Shown: piece by piece, positions 8,829 through 19,300 of the stretch
Layout: every line of letters begins with the position of its first letter
Numbering within the stretch: the first letter of the stretch is position 1
Origin: CAZSSM01 sp964609385
GTDB taxonomy: Bacteria > Planctomycetota > Planctomycetia > Isosphaerales > Isosphaeraceae
Assembly (NCBI GenBank): GCA_964609385.1
Contig: CAZSSM010000017.1
Location: forward strand, 1-64,000
Length of the DNA stretch: 64,000 nucleotides
Direction of reading: 5' to 3'
The notes under the pieces: model-generated
Databases searched by the model: none
Seen by the model: only the letters and a program-made list of their open reading frames with translations
Told to the model about the DNA's origin: nothing
Translations under genes and position numbers: made by a program

Positions 8829-9824
8829 TCATCGAGGAACCGCAGAAGGGGCAGAGGTTTCCGAAATCGGACCCGGAGAAGTCAATTCCCCAGCGATCCG
8901 ATGTCTCTTCGGATCGGTCGAACATCGTGAAGCCTCATCGCCAGCGCCGCGAGCTGACCCAATCTCGACAAGCCTCGCGGATTCATCGACTATTCCGAGT
9001 CTGTCGGAGCAAGAGTCGGTGACTGATGCCATATCGACGAAGTGATACGGTGGCCGAGGACCCTCGATGTGGATTGAACCGCTTCCCTCGAGAAGGCTCG
9101 CAAAATTCACGATGGCATGGCCCAAAGCCTTGAGCCGATCACTTCGGACAAGACAAGCGACCTGGACGATTTCGGTCTCGTGATGGATCGGCCGTTCCAG
9201 GATCTCGTCACAGATTCCGTCGAGCGCCTCGATGATCCGGGTCGAAATCAGCGTGTCATCGGCCGCTCGAAGGTTCTCGAAGTGATGAACCAACCCGGTC
9301 TTCTCACCCCGGTTTCGCTCGCTCTCATAGCCTCCTCGGACGAGATGGTCGCGCATGGAGGCGAAACCGGAACGGAGTTCGATCACGAAGCCGGCGATCT
9401 CAGATCCACTCTCGGACATCCGCAGGCCGATCTCGACGCGACCCTCGACCCGCGCGAGTTGTTCCTCGAAGGCTGTGCAGTTGTAGCGAAGCATCCGGTG
9501 GATCGCCTCGGTGCTGTCAGCGACCGTCCCAAAAGGCATCGGCAGGATGGGTTGGTCGGCCATCAAGTCTTGAAGCACGCCATGGTGAGCAGCGAGCTTC
9601 AAGCGCTCGGGACGGATCGTCGAAGAACTCCTCGGCATATCGCTGACGACCGCGGCGATGCCCAGACTATCCGATGTGAACGTATGTACTCGCGTCTGAT
9701 CCAAGCCTTCCAGGTCGAGGATCGTCGGACCAGAGTCCTCCGGGACAGCGATGATCGCGTAGAGGTAACGGCTCCGAGCCTCCGGGACAGTCGAGGTCGG
9801 CGCGGTTGAGGCGAAGGATGGCAT
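8829..9824 (-). CDS. Gas vesicle protein GvpF/GvpL family
   Basis: 331 aa. The GvpL/GvpF signature starts at about residue 20 with RYLYAIIAVPED, followed by VHTFTSDSLGIAAVVSDMP. The conserved HHGVLQDLMADQPILPMPFG and TVADS are present, and the C-terminal half has the family pattern ending in IEGPRPPYHFVDM. About 55 Ser/Gly/Pro-rich residues extend beyond the usual end of the family. GvpF/L proteins are accessory and minor structural components of gas vesicles and interact with GvpA. It is probably read leftwards towards gvpK, 533 bp away. The F versus L subtype cannot be told from the sequence alone. Confidence 0.9.
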   Translation of the reverse strand: MPSFASTAPTSTVPEARSRYLYAIIAVPEDSGPTILDLEGLDQTRVHTFTSDSLGIAAVVSDMPRSSSTIRPERLKLAAHHGVLQDLMADQPILPMPFGTVADSTEAIHRMLRYNCTAFEEQLARVEGRVEIGLRMSESGSEIAGFVIELRSGFASMRDHLVRGGYESERNRGEKTGLVHHFENLRAADDTLISTRIIEALDGICDEILERPIHHETEIVQVACLVRSDRLKALGHAIVNFASLLEGSGSIHIEGPRPPYHFVDMASVTDSCSDRLGIVDESARLVEIGSARGAGDEASRCSTDPKRHRIAGELTSPGPISETSAPSAVPR

Positions 9825-10245
9825 CGCAGTCGCTTTCCAGAGAGGTCACGCCCCTGTCATCAGGGATAGACGAGGCTTCATGAACCAAGATGGAACTTGG
9901 TCGGACGGATCGTCGAACGAACGTCAAGCGGATCCGAACGGGGCCGGTTCGGGAATCGCCTCTTAACGGTCGTGCTCCCCTGCATGGAACTTAAGACATC
10001 GCAGGGCAGAGCGCCTTGTTCGATCGCCCGTACGGTGTCGTGTAGGCGTCGAGCTTCGATACGGCGGACATAAACCGCGTCGTCATGTCATGCAATCTGC
10101 GTCTCGGTTCCCGTTTATGTAAAGAACGACCGCGAAAATGGCTCGACGTTCGAAAAACGGAACGGACATCGAGAACCAGCCCTTTTTTGATCGGGGGCGT
10201 TCCCTATCGAGTCGCCTCGCAATGAACATTCACGCTTGCTTCTCT
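9825..10245. other. Intergenic region upstream of gvpF/L
   Basis: 421 bp between the gvpF/L start and the end of the alpha/beta hydrolase gene; both are on the minus strand. No protein gene, RNA or clear hairpin is visible. It should contain the gvpF/L promoter, which I cannot place. Confidence 0.4.
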
Positions 10246-11070
10246 TTATTTCAGAAACTCAACGATGCGGTCGATCACTTCTCGAGCCACGAGGATCCGC
10301 CGATGCCCGAAGCGCTCGGTGCGGACCAATCGGGCGCTCGGTAACGTCTGAACAGTACGCTCGGCCTCGGAGAAGGCGACTTCGCGATCCTTAGCGTCAT
10401 GGATGATCAGGGCAGGCATCCGCACCCGTTCCGCGACCGCTCCGATGGCGAAGGCCTCGACACCGATGCCGAATCGACGGCAGATCGCCGACCGGATTGC
10501 GTCGGTCGCGTCGGGCTCAAGTCCTTCGGAGCGGACCCAAGCCTCGATGAGGTGGTCGAGGCTCTCGGAACCGCTGATCAGTCCAAGCCGTTCGACGGAG
10601 ATCGGTCCCATCCCGAGGGGTCCCCCGGCGACCACCAGGGTCCCGGTCAATGCCCCGAACGAATGCCCGACAAGGCCACGGAGCGGGCCGATCTCCCGAG
10701 CGACCGCAACGATCGCGCGTGAGAACCGAACCAGGTTCGTCTGCTGTCCCGCCACGCCCTCAAAGGCCCGACGGCTATGGGCCGGGGCATCGAAGGCGAT
10801 TACGGACAATCCCGAATCCACCAACCTTCGAGCGATCGCCGTGAGGTGGCCGGCCCTCGAGGCCCAACCGTGGACCAGCAGCACCGACCGCCCCGTCCCC
10901 CATCGGTAAATCGGGACCAGCTCGCCGTCGGAAACGATCTCGGATCGCTCGGCCCCTCCCAGGGCACGCTCGTCACGATGCCCGAACACCGGGAGCGTCG
11001 GCGTGCAGAACCGCTCGAACAGCTCCTCCTCGCAATGCTCAAGCTCCGCCGCGACATTCTGAAGCGTCAC
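10246..11070 (-). CDS. Alpha/beta hydrolase
   Basis: 274 aa from a GTG at 11070 preceded by GGGAGA at ideal spacing. A start at 11127 in the same frame is possible but adds a non-conserved tail. Family features: the oxyanion loop LLVHGWASR, the nucleophile elbow GHSFG, an acid in HDAKDREV, and a catalytic His in FGHRRIL near the C-terminus. It has no signal peptide, so it is probably a cytoplasmic hydrolase acting on an ester or similar small substrate. It overlaps by 32 bp the end of the upstream gene, suggesting coupled translation. Fold and catalytic triad are clear, substrate unknown. Confidence 0.88.
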   Translation of the reverse strand: MTLQNVAAELEHCEEELFERFCTPTLPVFGHRDERALGGAERSEIVSDGELVPIYRWGTGRSVLLVHGWASRAGHLTAIARRLVDSGLSVIAFDAPAHSRRAFEGVAGQQTNLVRFSRAIVAVAREIGPLRGLVGHSFGALTGTLVVAGGPLGMGPISVERLGLISGSESLDHLIEAWVRSEGLEPDATDAIRSAICRRFGIGVEAFAIGAVAERVRMPALIIHDAKDREVAFSEAERTVQTLPSARLVRTERFGHRRILVAREVIDRIVEFLK

Positions 11071-11374
11071 AAAGATCTCCCATGTCCTGATCGGTCGTAG
11101 ATTCCGGACGCTCCTCGAGCCCCCCAATCTGTGTCCAATCAGCTACGGGACATTCCCAGGTGCACCACTCGCCGGATCTCTCACGATCTTCGCGAACTGT
11201 CCATTCGCCATTGAGCCTCGCTCGGGAGGCAGTATGTCCAGTCCCCGGATGGCGTAGGAACTCGGCCAGCGGTTCGCCGCGATCCCAGCACCAGTCGACC
11301 ACCACACCCCATACGGGGTCTTCGTCGGGAGCACCGACCAATTGAAACAACCACGCCTTGGCTTCGTCGTTCAT
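11039..11374 (-). CDS. TIGR02996-like small protein
   Basis: 111 aa from the ATG at 11374. The first 45 residues (WLFQLVGAPDEDPVWGVVVD, then WCWDRGEPLAEFLRHPG) follow the pattern of the TIGR02996 repeat-companion domain (PDDD..RLVLADWLEERGDPRAEFLRL). That domain is common in Planctomycetota and often precedes leucine-rich repeats. Here it is diverged, and a Trp/Glu/Thr-rich tail follows instead of repeats. Its end overlaps the start of the alpha/beta hydrolase, so the two are probably one operon. Function unknown; the family link is by eye and needs a profile search. Confidence 0.6.
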   Translation of the reverse strand: MNDEAKAWLFQLVGAPDEDPVWGVVVDWCWDRGEPLAEFLRHPGTGHTASRARLNGEWTVREDRERSGEWCTWECPVADWTQIGGLEERPESTTDQDMGDLCDASECRGGA

Positions 11375-11531
11375 CGTCGACACCTTGGCTGTGTGTCCTC
11401 GATCGGACCGGGCGGGTTGACCATGCCATGGCCAACCCGCCTTCATCGATCTGACCCCGCCGAACTGGTGTCATTGGCAAAATCAACAGAATCGGGGCTC
11501 GAGCATATTGCAGTTCGAACATCCTAACCAA

Positions 11532-12410
11532 TCAGGCTGATGTACCCTTGCTGTACCCAGGGGTGACCTCTTTGATATTGGGGGTCGTGTCGACTTCAAC
11601 TTGGCCGGTGGCCCAGGCCAGACCGCCAAGCACGAGCCCCTGGAACAGTTCACTGGTCCAGACGTCTTCGCGGTGCCCCATCGAGGTGTAGAAGATCCGG
11701 GCCTTCTGCTCGGTCCGGAGCCAGGTCTCGGGAAAGTTGGGGCGCTCGTAGAGCGGGTGGTCCATCGACTCGGTGTCGTGGGCAATGAGCACGCGGAGGT
11801 CGTCGCCCAGGTTCTTTTGAGCGTACCACTCCTCGAAGAGTTCGAATTCGGTCCCGAACGGGGCAACGCCAGGGAACTCCGAGTCGGTGATGAACAGCTT
11901 GCAACTCTCTTGGGGACCGTGGCCGGAGAACTCGCCACCGATCAGCTTGACGAACCGGCTGACCGGGCCATTTTTCGGACTGTGGAAGGTGTCCGAGGCG
12001 CAGTGCATGCCGACGAGGCCTTTGCCATCAAGGACGGCCTCGAAGAAGGCTTCCAGGCCACGCGGGGACATCGGCGGATTCTGGTCGCGGCCGGGTTGGG
12101 TCAGGTCGCCGGTGGTGTAGAGGGCGAAGGCGTCGAACTCGCCGATCTGATCGGGCTCGAAGACGGCGCCGTCCTTGGAGACGGTCACGTCGTAGCCGTG
12201 CGACTTGCCCAGATCGATCATGATCCGCTCGGCGAAGGCTGGAGCGGTTCCCTCTCGACGGACGACCGAGTGCTCGAAGCCGGAACTCTTGGTGAAGAAC
12301 AGGAGCTTCTTGGTAGGACCTTGGGCACCGGCCTTCACGAGGTGCGCCGCGCTGGCGCCGACGATCGCCGCGCCGGTGACTTGCAGCATTTGACGACGGG
12401 TCAAGCTCAT
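11532..12410 (-). CDS. Tat-exported ThuA domain protein
   Basis: 292 aa from the ATG at 12410, with GGAG eight bases upstream. The N-terminus MSLTRRQMLQVTGAAIVGAS is a typical Tat signal. The ThuA fold (PF06283, class I glutamine amidotransferase-like) is recognised by LLFFTKSSGFEHSVV at the mature N-terminus, GLEAFFEAVLDGKGLVGMHC, FVKLIGGEFSGHG and the late IFYTSMGHREDVW. Family members are linked to sugar metabolism, and many planctomycete copies are exported. The catalytic role is uncertain. It is separated by about 230 bp from ubiB and probably transcribed on its own. Confidence 0.9.
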   Translation of the reverse strand: MSLTRRQMLQVTGAAIVGASAAHLVKAGAQGPTKKLLFFTKSSGFEHSVVRREGTAPAFAERIMIDLGKSHGYDVTVSKDGAVFEPDQIGEFDAFALYTTGDLTQPGRDQNPPMSPRGLEAFFEAVLDGKGLVGMHCASDTFHSPKNGPVSRFVKLIGGEFSGHGPQESCKLFITDSEFPGVAPFGTEFELFEEWYAQKNLGDDLRVLIAHDTESMDHPLYERPNFPETWLRTEQKARIFYTSMGHREDVWTSELFQGLVLGGLAWATGQVEVDTTPNIKEVTPGYSKGTSA

Positions 12411-12639
12411 CGGTGGACTCCAAGCAGGGTCTTGAGTCAAGGAGGGTGTTCGAGGGTGGGCGACGCCCCAGTCGATCGCAAAGGGTTGGCCCGCGTACGT
12501 CGGGCGACCGCGAGACGGGGCAGGAGGGGCTTCGCGCCCCATTTCCATCTTACCGAGGCGTTGGCATCAAGCGAGACCTCCAAGGGGCTGCCAAAGTCCT
12601 CGGAACCGTCGAGGGGATGGCCAAGGTTTTCGGCGCCGT

Positions 12640-14298
12640 TCAGTCGTGGAACATGTTCCAGAGCAGCCAGATGGTCAGGATCATCGCGATGCTGAACCCA
12701 CCGTAGCCCAGCACGATCGACCCGGAGCTGGGCTCGCTGGAGACCACGATCAGGCTCGAGCCGATGATCAGGCCAGCGATGACGATCCCAGCGGTCAGGC
12801 TGTTGCTGGCCCGGATCAACTGGCCGACGAGCGTCTCGAACCGGGTCAGGTCGAACTTGAGCGTCAACTCGCCGCGACGGATCGACTCCAGGGAATGGTT
12901 GAGCACGTCGGGCAGGAGCATCGCGGTCCGGCGGAGGTCCTCCAAAGCCTGGGCCGACTCGCGGACCAGGCGCTTGGGCTGATAGCGCTGGCGATGGACC
13001 CGGTGCAGGACTGGGCCGAGTTGCGCGGCGATGTCGAAGTGCGGATCGAGCGTCCGGCCCACGCTCTCGATCGTGATCAGGCTCCGGATCAGCAGGACCA
13101 GGTCCGGCGGCAACCGGAGTCCATGGGTCCGGATCAGTTGCATCAGCTCGCTCAGCAACGTGCCCAACTCAATGGAGTCGAGCGTCAGATCGGCATAGGA
13201 GCTGATCATCATCGAGACATCGCGACGCAACTCGACCTCGTCGACCTCTTCTCCACGAATGTTCAGATCGTCGACGGCGCGAAGGACTCGGTCGAGATCC
13301 TGACGCATCAACCCATCGAGCAAGTCGGCAATCCGTTCGCGCGTGGTCAAGTCGAGCTGACCGAACATCCCGTAGTCGAGCATCGCGATGACGTTGCCGG
13401 GCAAAACCCGCATGTTGCCGGAGTGCGGGTCCGCATGAAACAGGCCGTATTCGAAAATTTGTCGGGCAAGGATCCGACCACCGCGTCGGGCCACCTCTTC
13501 CGGATCAATCCCATGAGCCCGGAGCGTCTCAACATCGTTGATCACGAGGCCCTCGACGTACTCCATCGTCAGGACGCGCGTGGTGCAGTATTCCGGATAA
13601 ATCTCCGGCACCCGGACGGTCGGATCACGACTCAGCAGCACCCCGCAGCGCTGGATCGTTTTGCGCTCGGTGACGAAATCGAGTTCGCGGTGCAAGCTCC
13701 GCTCGAACTCGCGGACGATCAGGCTGGGTCGGTGGACGGCCAGGTCGGGGACGTGATGTTCGATGAGATGCGCGATGTTTTTGAGGATCTCCAGGTCGGC
13801 CCGGACCGTCTTGGCGATCCCGGGGCGCTGGATCTTGACGGCCACCGGCGCACCGTTGGGCAGGACGGCCCGATGTACCTGGCTGATCGAGGCCGACGCG
13901 ACCGGCTCGGACGCAATCTCCTGGAACAACGTTTCGATCTCGCCGTGCAGCTCCGACTCCAGGATCGTCCGCGCCTCCTCAAAGGCGAAGGGACGCGCCT
14001 CCTCACGGAGCTTGGCCAGTTCGCGCGTATAGGCTTCGGCCAGCAAGTCGGAGCGTGTGCTGAGGACTTGACCGAGCTTAATAAACGTCGGGCCCAGGTC
14101 TTCACAGATCAGTCGAGCACGACGGGCACGATCCTGGGGCGGCACCGAATCGCCCAGCGCCGCCCGTTCCAAGGGCCGCACGACCCCCTCCAGGTGTAGC
14201 GCTTGGACTAGATCCTGATAGCCATATCGGACGAGAGTCGCCAAGATTTGCCGATATCGTGGCACGTCTTTCAGGTGCGTCATCGTTTCACGAATCAC
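12640..14298 (-). CDS. ABC1/UbiB family protein kinase-like protein
   Basis: 552 aa from a GTG at 14298 with GGGTGA just upstream; an ATG at 14283 is equally possible. The UbiB signature is complete: the KxGQ motif FIKLGQVLSTR, an Ala-rich nucleotide loop (VASASISQVHRA), the lysine in VAVKIQRPG, catalytic HADPHSGNM, and metal-binding LDYGMFGQL. Two C-terminal hydrophobic helices end in ILTIWLLWNMFHD, as in membrane-anchored UbiB. UbiB-family proteins are atypical kinase/ATPases connected with isoprenoid quinone lipid handling. Whether this one serves quinone synthesis is inferred from family only. No ubiquinone or menaquinone genes are nearby. Confidence 0.92.
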   Translation of the reverse strand: MIRETMTHLKDVPRYRQILATLVRYGYQDLVQALHLEGVVRPLERAALGDSVPPQDRARRARLICEDLGPTFIKLGQVLSTRSDLLAEAYTRELAKLREEARPFAFEEARTILESELHGEIETLFQEIASEPVASASISQVHRAVLPNGAPVAVKIQRPGIAKTVRADLEILKNIAHLIEHHVPDLAVHRPSLIVREFERSLHRELDFVTERKTIQRCGVLLSRDPTVRVPEIYPEYCTTRVLTMEYVEGLVINDVETLRAHGIDPEEVARRGGRILARQIFEYGLFHADPHSGNMRVLPGNVIAMLDYGMFGQLDLTTRERIADLLDGLMRQDLDRVLRAVDDLNIRGEEVDEVELRRDVSMMISSYADLTLDSIELGTLLSELMQLIRTHGLRLPPDLVLLIRSLITIESVGRTLDPHFDIAAQLGPVLHRVHRQRYQPKRLVRESAQALEDLRRTAMLLPDVLNHSLESIRRGELTLKFDLTRFETLVGQLIRASNSLTAGIVIAGLIIGSSLIVVSSEPSSGSIVLGYGGFSIAMILTIWLLWNMFHD

Positions 14299-14549
14299 CC
14301 GTCACCCCGATTCTCGGCAAGGCTCTGCTCCGGACGCGACCTCGACACCGCGACAATCCCCGACTGATCTTAGGCCAACCCGAACCGACCTCGACAGGCC
14401 AGTCGGCAAACCGAACCCGAACACCTGAATACCAGAGGGACACGCTGGGGTTGCTCAGATCCGGAAAATCCGCTAACAAACCCCGTGCCGGATCCCGCGT
14501 CATTGTGCGTAGGAGTCCGCCAATCTCAAACTCAGCGCGAGGGTTTCAC

Positions 14550-14939
14550 GTGCATCGTATCCTTACGACCGAGATCGAATTCGCCGAAGCCCGCCTCGAA
14601 GCTGAAGGCTATATCTTCCACGGGCGCCTCGGCCGGGCCAAGAGCAAGGCCCAAGCCAAGACGACCAATGATTCCGATGCGAACGCGAAGCCCAACGCCA
14701 ACACGGGGAGCACTGGATCGCGCGCGACCTCGAACCAAGTCCACTTCCCCCACTGCGCCAAGTTGGAGCGCGTTCCCGAGGAACAGACCAAGATCTGGTT
14801 CCCCACCATTCGTGCAGCCAAGGAATACCTCGACGTTCATGCCGGAACGCGACGCTGGAAGTGGTGCAAGATTTGCCAGGCCCAAATCACCCAGAGAATC
14901 CTCGACCGGGAAGAACAGCTCGAACCGGCCGGATCTTGA
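14550..14939 (+). CDS. Hypothetical protein with Ada-like Cys motif
   Basis: 129 aa from a GTG at 14550 preceded by GAGGG; the frame is open further left, but that part is low-complexity. After an N-terminal helix (IEFAEARLEAEGYIFHGRLG) comes a Lys/Ala/Asn/Thr-rich linker. The C-terminal 60 residues contain VHFPHCAKLERVP, a middle helix (AAKEYLDVHAG) and WKWCKICQAQ. The spacing of one Cys and a later CxxC resembles a small metal-binding domain such as the Ada N-terminal fold. That is only a resemblance. No neighbour suggests a function. Confidence 0.55.
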   Translation: MHRILTTEIEFAEARLEAEGYIFHGRLGRAKSKAQAKTTNDSDANAKPNANTGSTGSRATSNQVHFPHCAKLERVPEEQTKIWFPTIRAAKEYLDVHAGTRRWKWCKICQAQITQRILDREEQLEPAGS

Positions 14940-15141
14940 TCAACAAATCGGCGGACATCGAGGGATTCCATTTCTTGATCCGGCACGAAACATATGGACG
15001 ATCAGCCAAGGAGCGATTTCCTCGAGACAGGCTCTTGTCTGAGGATGCCGACCAGGTTGAAATGGACAAAACTAGTTGAGAGCCTGTGGTTCCCTCAGAC
15101 CGATCCAGACACAACCGGCGCCTGTTGATGGAGAAACAGTC

Positions 15142-16146
15142 GTGGTTAACACCCATGAAAGTTTTAACGATTCGACAGAAACTCGATTGAGAGCAATTGA
15201 TTTGCAACCGGCAAAGCCGAGGCGAGGCTTCACTCTCATCGAACTCCTCGCTGCCATAATGATCTTAATGATATTGGTCGGGCTTTTATTACCTGCCATC
15301 CAAAATGCTCGCGAAGCCGCAAGATCCACAACGTGCCAAATTTAACTCAGACAGATTGGCATGGTGATCCACGGATTTGAATCAGAAAACAACTTACTTC
15401 CAGCTGGAATGGGGCTTGGTCACTCTGCTTTCGTTAGGATTCTGCCTTATTTAGATCAAAACAGCTTGTATGATGCTCACAAACTCGAACTTCCTTATTA
15501 CTTTGTAATCCAAGAAAACGACACAGCAACCAATACCAAAATTAATTCTTTTTTATGCATAAGTGAATGGTATTATGAAAATAGTTTTACAGATTACGCT
15601 ATGAACTCTGATGTATCCCATGAAGGTGCTCGATCTGGTTCTTTTACACCAAATTACTTGGTGATTCGGGACGAAGACGGCAAGCCTCTTAGTTCAATCC
15701 GCGACGGGACCGACCACACGGTCGCGTCAACGGAATGGTTGGTCTCGGCTCCGGGAGACGGCGACTTGGGCGATGTTGGACGTTCCCTGGTTTTTTCTGA
15801 ACAAGATTGGGATCTCCGGACGCACCTTGATTCGTTTCTTCATGACTGTCTCCAGCAGTCTCATGCCTGCCCTTTCTCAAGCTCAAAAGGCTTGAGGGGA
15901 GCAGCTTGGACTAACGGCAATCCGAATTGAACGTTGTATAATCACCTTTTGGTGCCGAATTCGAGCTCCTGCGGAAATGGGCACGATGTTTACACCGTCG
16001 GAGCCTGGAATGCTGCAAGTGGCCATCCGGGCAAAGTTCATGTTCATTATTTGTCGGGCAAGGTCGCCTCCATCGATGATTCGGTGAACATTGAGGTCTG
16101 GAGAGCACTTGGTATGATCGCCGGCGGGGAAATCGTCGGTCACTGA
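15142..16146 (+). pseudogene. DUF1559 pseudopilin-type protein, broken by two in-frame stops
   Basis: A DUF1559 protein runs through one frame but is cut twice. The N-terminus has the type IV pilin-like RRGFTLIELLAAIMILMILV and AIQNAREAARSTTC. A TAA at 15343-15345 then falls exactly where the family has Asn before LRQIGMVIHGFESE. The frame stays open to a TGA at 15928-15930, which sits just before TLYNHLLVPNSSSC, the usual C-terminal DUF1559 motif. The remainder (VHVHYLSGKVASIDDSVN) ends at 16146. There is no frameshift. The first half is strikingly AT-rich compared with the neighbours. The start (GTG 15142) is uncertain. DUF1559 proteins are numerous in Planctomycetota; a nonfunctional copy is the simplest reading. 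Confidence 0.85.
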
Positions 16147-16257
16147 GAGTCAACTGGCTTACGACCGCACGAATGCAGGCAGTGGAGCCTGGGTGGAGAC
16201 AGATTCACAAACACATAGAGACCAAGCCGACTGAGCAAAGCGGAGCTCTCAAAATCT

Positions 16258-16282
16258 CGAGGGGCATTGATCCTGCCCCTCG
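16258..16282 (-). terminator. Rho-independent terminator of the beta-helix protein gene
   Basis: A perfect 9-bp stem, CGAGGGGCA paired with TGCCCCTCG around a 7-base loop. On the minus strand it is followed by AGATTTT. It lies about 40 bp beyond the stop of the leftward 1326-aa gene. Confidence 0.75.
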
Positions 16283-16322
16283 AAGCTGAAATTCGAATAA
16301 ATTTACAGTCATCTTATATCTA

Positions 16323-19300
16323 TCAGTCGTCGGAACCTGGTTCGCCTTGAACCCACAGATCAACCGTTGTTCCGTCGCTGTAAGTTATCACGATCCAGAA
16401 TTGTCGATCGGTATCGAAATCGTCACCCGGTTCGAAGAAAACGGAGGCGGCATCGCTTGAGGATGATGTAACGACATCGAGGTACCACCACGGACCGTCC
16501 GGATCGCCGAAGGCCCAACGCCCCGCACCCAAGCCGACCAGTTCGGCCGAGACGATCGCGCCATGGTCGGTCGGTAACCCAAGCACGTCGATCCGCGTGT
16601 CGGCACGGCCATCGGCACCGGGATCGGTCGACGGACCAACCCGGTCGGACCGAGAGTCGAGACCATACCAGAGTCCACTTAGCTCAACCCCCGACGACGG
16701 AAAGGTCACCGCGATGTCCTGTCGAACGCCGAGATTGCCGGCCAGATCCTCGGCACGAACGGCGACGTCATAGGTGCCCGGTCCCAAGTCAGCGAGTCGG
16801 AACGAGGTCGCTTCACCGATCGCGATCCACTCGGAGGTTTCGGGCGAGTTCAACACGCGATAGTGATAGGCGATCGCCTCGGAGACCGGGTCAAACTCAA
16901 CGGTGCCGTCATTGAGGCTCCGGAGGTTCGTCACTGCGGAGGGACCTTCCCGATCGCGGATGACCGTCAAAGGATCACTGATGCCGGTATTCCCTGCGCG
17001 ATCGGACGCGTGCACTTCATAGACGTTGGGACCTTCGACGATCGAACCGCGATCGCGGAGCGGCTTCGGTACGCTTCGACGATCGAGCACGTCACCATCG
17101 CTGACCAACGCAATCTCGATGGCGTCGGTGGGAAAGTCGGCCTCGAACCGCAAGATCTGCCGCTTCGTCACGTCATCGGTCGTCGAGATCCCCGAGTCGG
17201 CGTCCGTGCGGAGATCGGGAGCATTCGGATTCGGGGCGACCGTGTCGTAGGTGAACGTCAATGCGGTCGGTAAACCCGACCCTGTGGCCCGGACCAAAAC
17301 TGTGTTCACACCCTCGACAAGACCGACCGGCTCGAAACTGTTCGGATCGGGGACCGGGCGGTAATTGTTGTCCGACTCGCCGATGAGCCGGTATTCGTAG
17401 TCCGTCCCTTGTGTGCCATCGAACCGAACCCGCGCGTCGTTGGTGACTCGATCGTTTCCATCAATCCCGCTATCGTTGATGAGTTCCAAGGCTTTGGGGG
17501 TCTCGGTGGAGAGGATGGGGAGGGAGCGAACCGTATCGGTGAGGACCTCGCCGTTGACGGTCGCCGACGGGATCATCAGGCTCGCCGACGGGTCGGCATC
17601 CGCTGGGAGCACCAAGACGTTCCCGGCCGCCTGGACATGTATCTCGGTCGGGTCGAGCGAGGCTTGATGGCCCAACGTCAACGCGACAGGCTCAACACTC
17701 GGATTGAGGCTGTCCAAGAACGATTGGGTCCAGACGATCGTGTTGTCCACGATCGAACCGGTCGCGTAGAGCCGACCCTCGGTCGACTTGGACACGCCGC
17801 CGTGGAACACGTCGAAGGTACCGCCCTTGAGGCTGTCGACCCACTCATTGCCCTGAACGAGCAGGTCAAACATCGGGACCCGCGACCAGCCCCAGACTCG
17901 AGGCGCTTCAGTCGGCATCGCGGTGAGGAACAAGGCGTCGTCACCACCGATCAGGCGGTTCCCCACGACCCGCGAGTCCCACTGATTCCCGAGTAAGTTG
18001 ATCGGTCGTGTCGTCGAACTGCCAGTCACATCGATCGCATTGTTGACATACTCCGAGTCGACGAACCCTGAGGAAATCACGACGTCCGGGCGCCAGTCCG
18101 GCAACGGGGCATTGAGGAGGAAGGTCGATTCGTCAATCACCTGAACGACACGCCGCCACTGGCCCGCCGACGGACCGTTGAGGACAGAGACCACAGAACC
18201 CACCTCGACCGGTGAACCCTGGACTACGTCGACTTGGATGAGCATCCGGTCCGGGCTCGACCGCCGGATCCGCCCTTCGAAGTGGACCCGATACGACTCA
18301 GTCAGGATCACCTCGGGCGCGTTGGCCGAAGGGATCACGTCGTCATCGCGCGGACCGACGTCACGGATCGTGTTGCCGACCACCGAGATCCCCTCACCCT
18401 CCTGGGTCAGCACCAGGAACCGCCAGGTCTTGCCCGAAGGACCTTCCGACGACGCGGTGTTGCCTTCGACCAACAAGTCGCGGGGACGACCGACCGAAAG
18501 GACCGCTGGCGTCGAGGTTCCAATCGGCGTGCCGGTGTGCGTATTGTCGACGAATGTCCACGGTCCGCCGGCTAGTTCCGTCATCCCACCTCGGAGCGTG
18601 TTCCCTTCGATCCGGCCGCTCGAGGCAGTGACCAGCCGCATCAGGCGCGGGGTCTGTTCCCAGTCCTGCGTTCCCGACGACGGCGGACCCTCGATGTCGA
18701 GGTTCAAGACGTTCAAGTCGACGATCGGTTCGGTCCGGCCGGAATACCCCGGATCAAAATTATCGATCGAACCGATGACTGCCGGGCCAAACCCGACCGC
18801 CTGGTTCCATCGGATCGGTCCCTCGAAGCGGACATCAAACGATTCGAGGCGGGTGTGGCTGGCCATCACCTTGATCGCGGTCGTCCATGCCGGGCTTGTC
18901 GAGGATTGCGAGAACGAGAGCACAGCACCCGGCTCACCGACCAGGGTCGTCGACTTGTTCAACACCAACGGCTGATCGAGTCGGTAGGTGCCAGCACTCA
19001 GTTCGACGACACCGAACTGGTCGACGAGGTCCTGAAGATCGTCGCCAGGTTGGGCAACCACCGATCCGCGATCGTCACGCGTGTCGGGAAGGATCGCGCT
19101 CGGATCTGTCGCGGAGGCCTCGACATCGGCGATGAACCGACGGCCGTCGTCCAAGGTCACGAGCAGGTGGAGCGTCAAGCCTTCCAAGTTGTGACGTGAG
19201 ACGAATCGGAGGGCCGCCGTGTCGGGGGCCACATCGTGATGTTCGAGTTCCAATCGCGCGAATCGATCGGTTGAGTCGACGGGCGTCCAATGCCAAGAGG

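Noticed and set aside
11601..14199. Plus-strand ORFs of 364 and 517 aa.
   Set aside because: They are antisense to the ThuA and UbiB genes, which have full family signatures on the minus strand.
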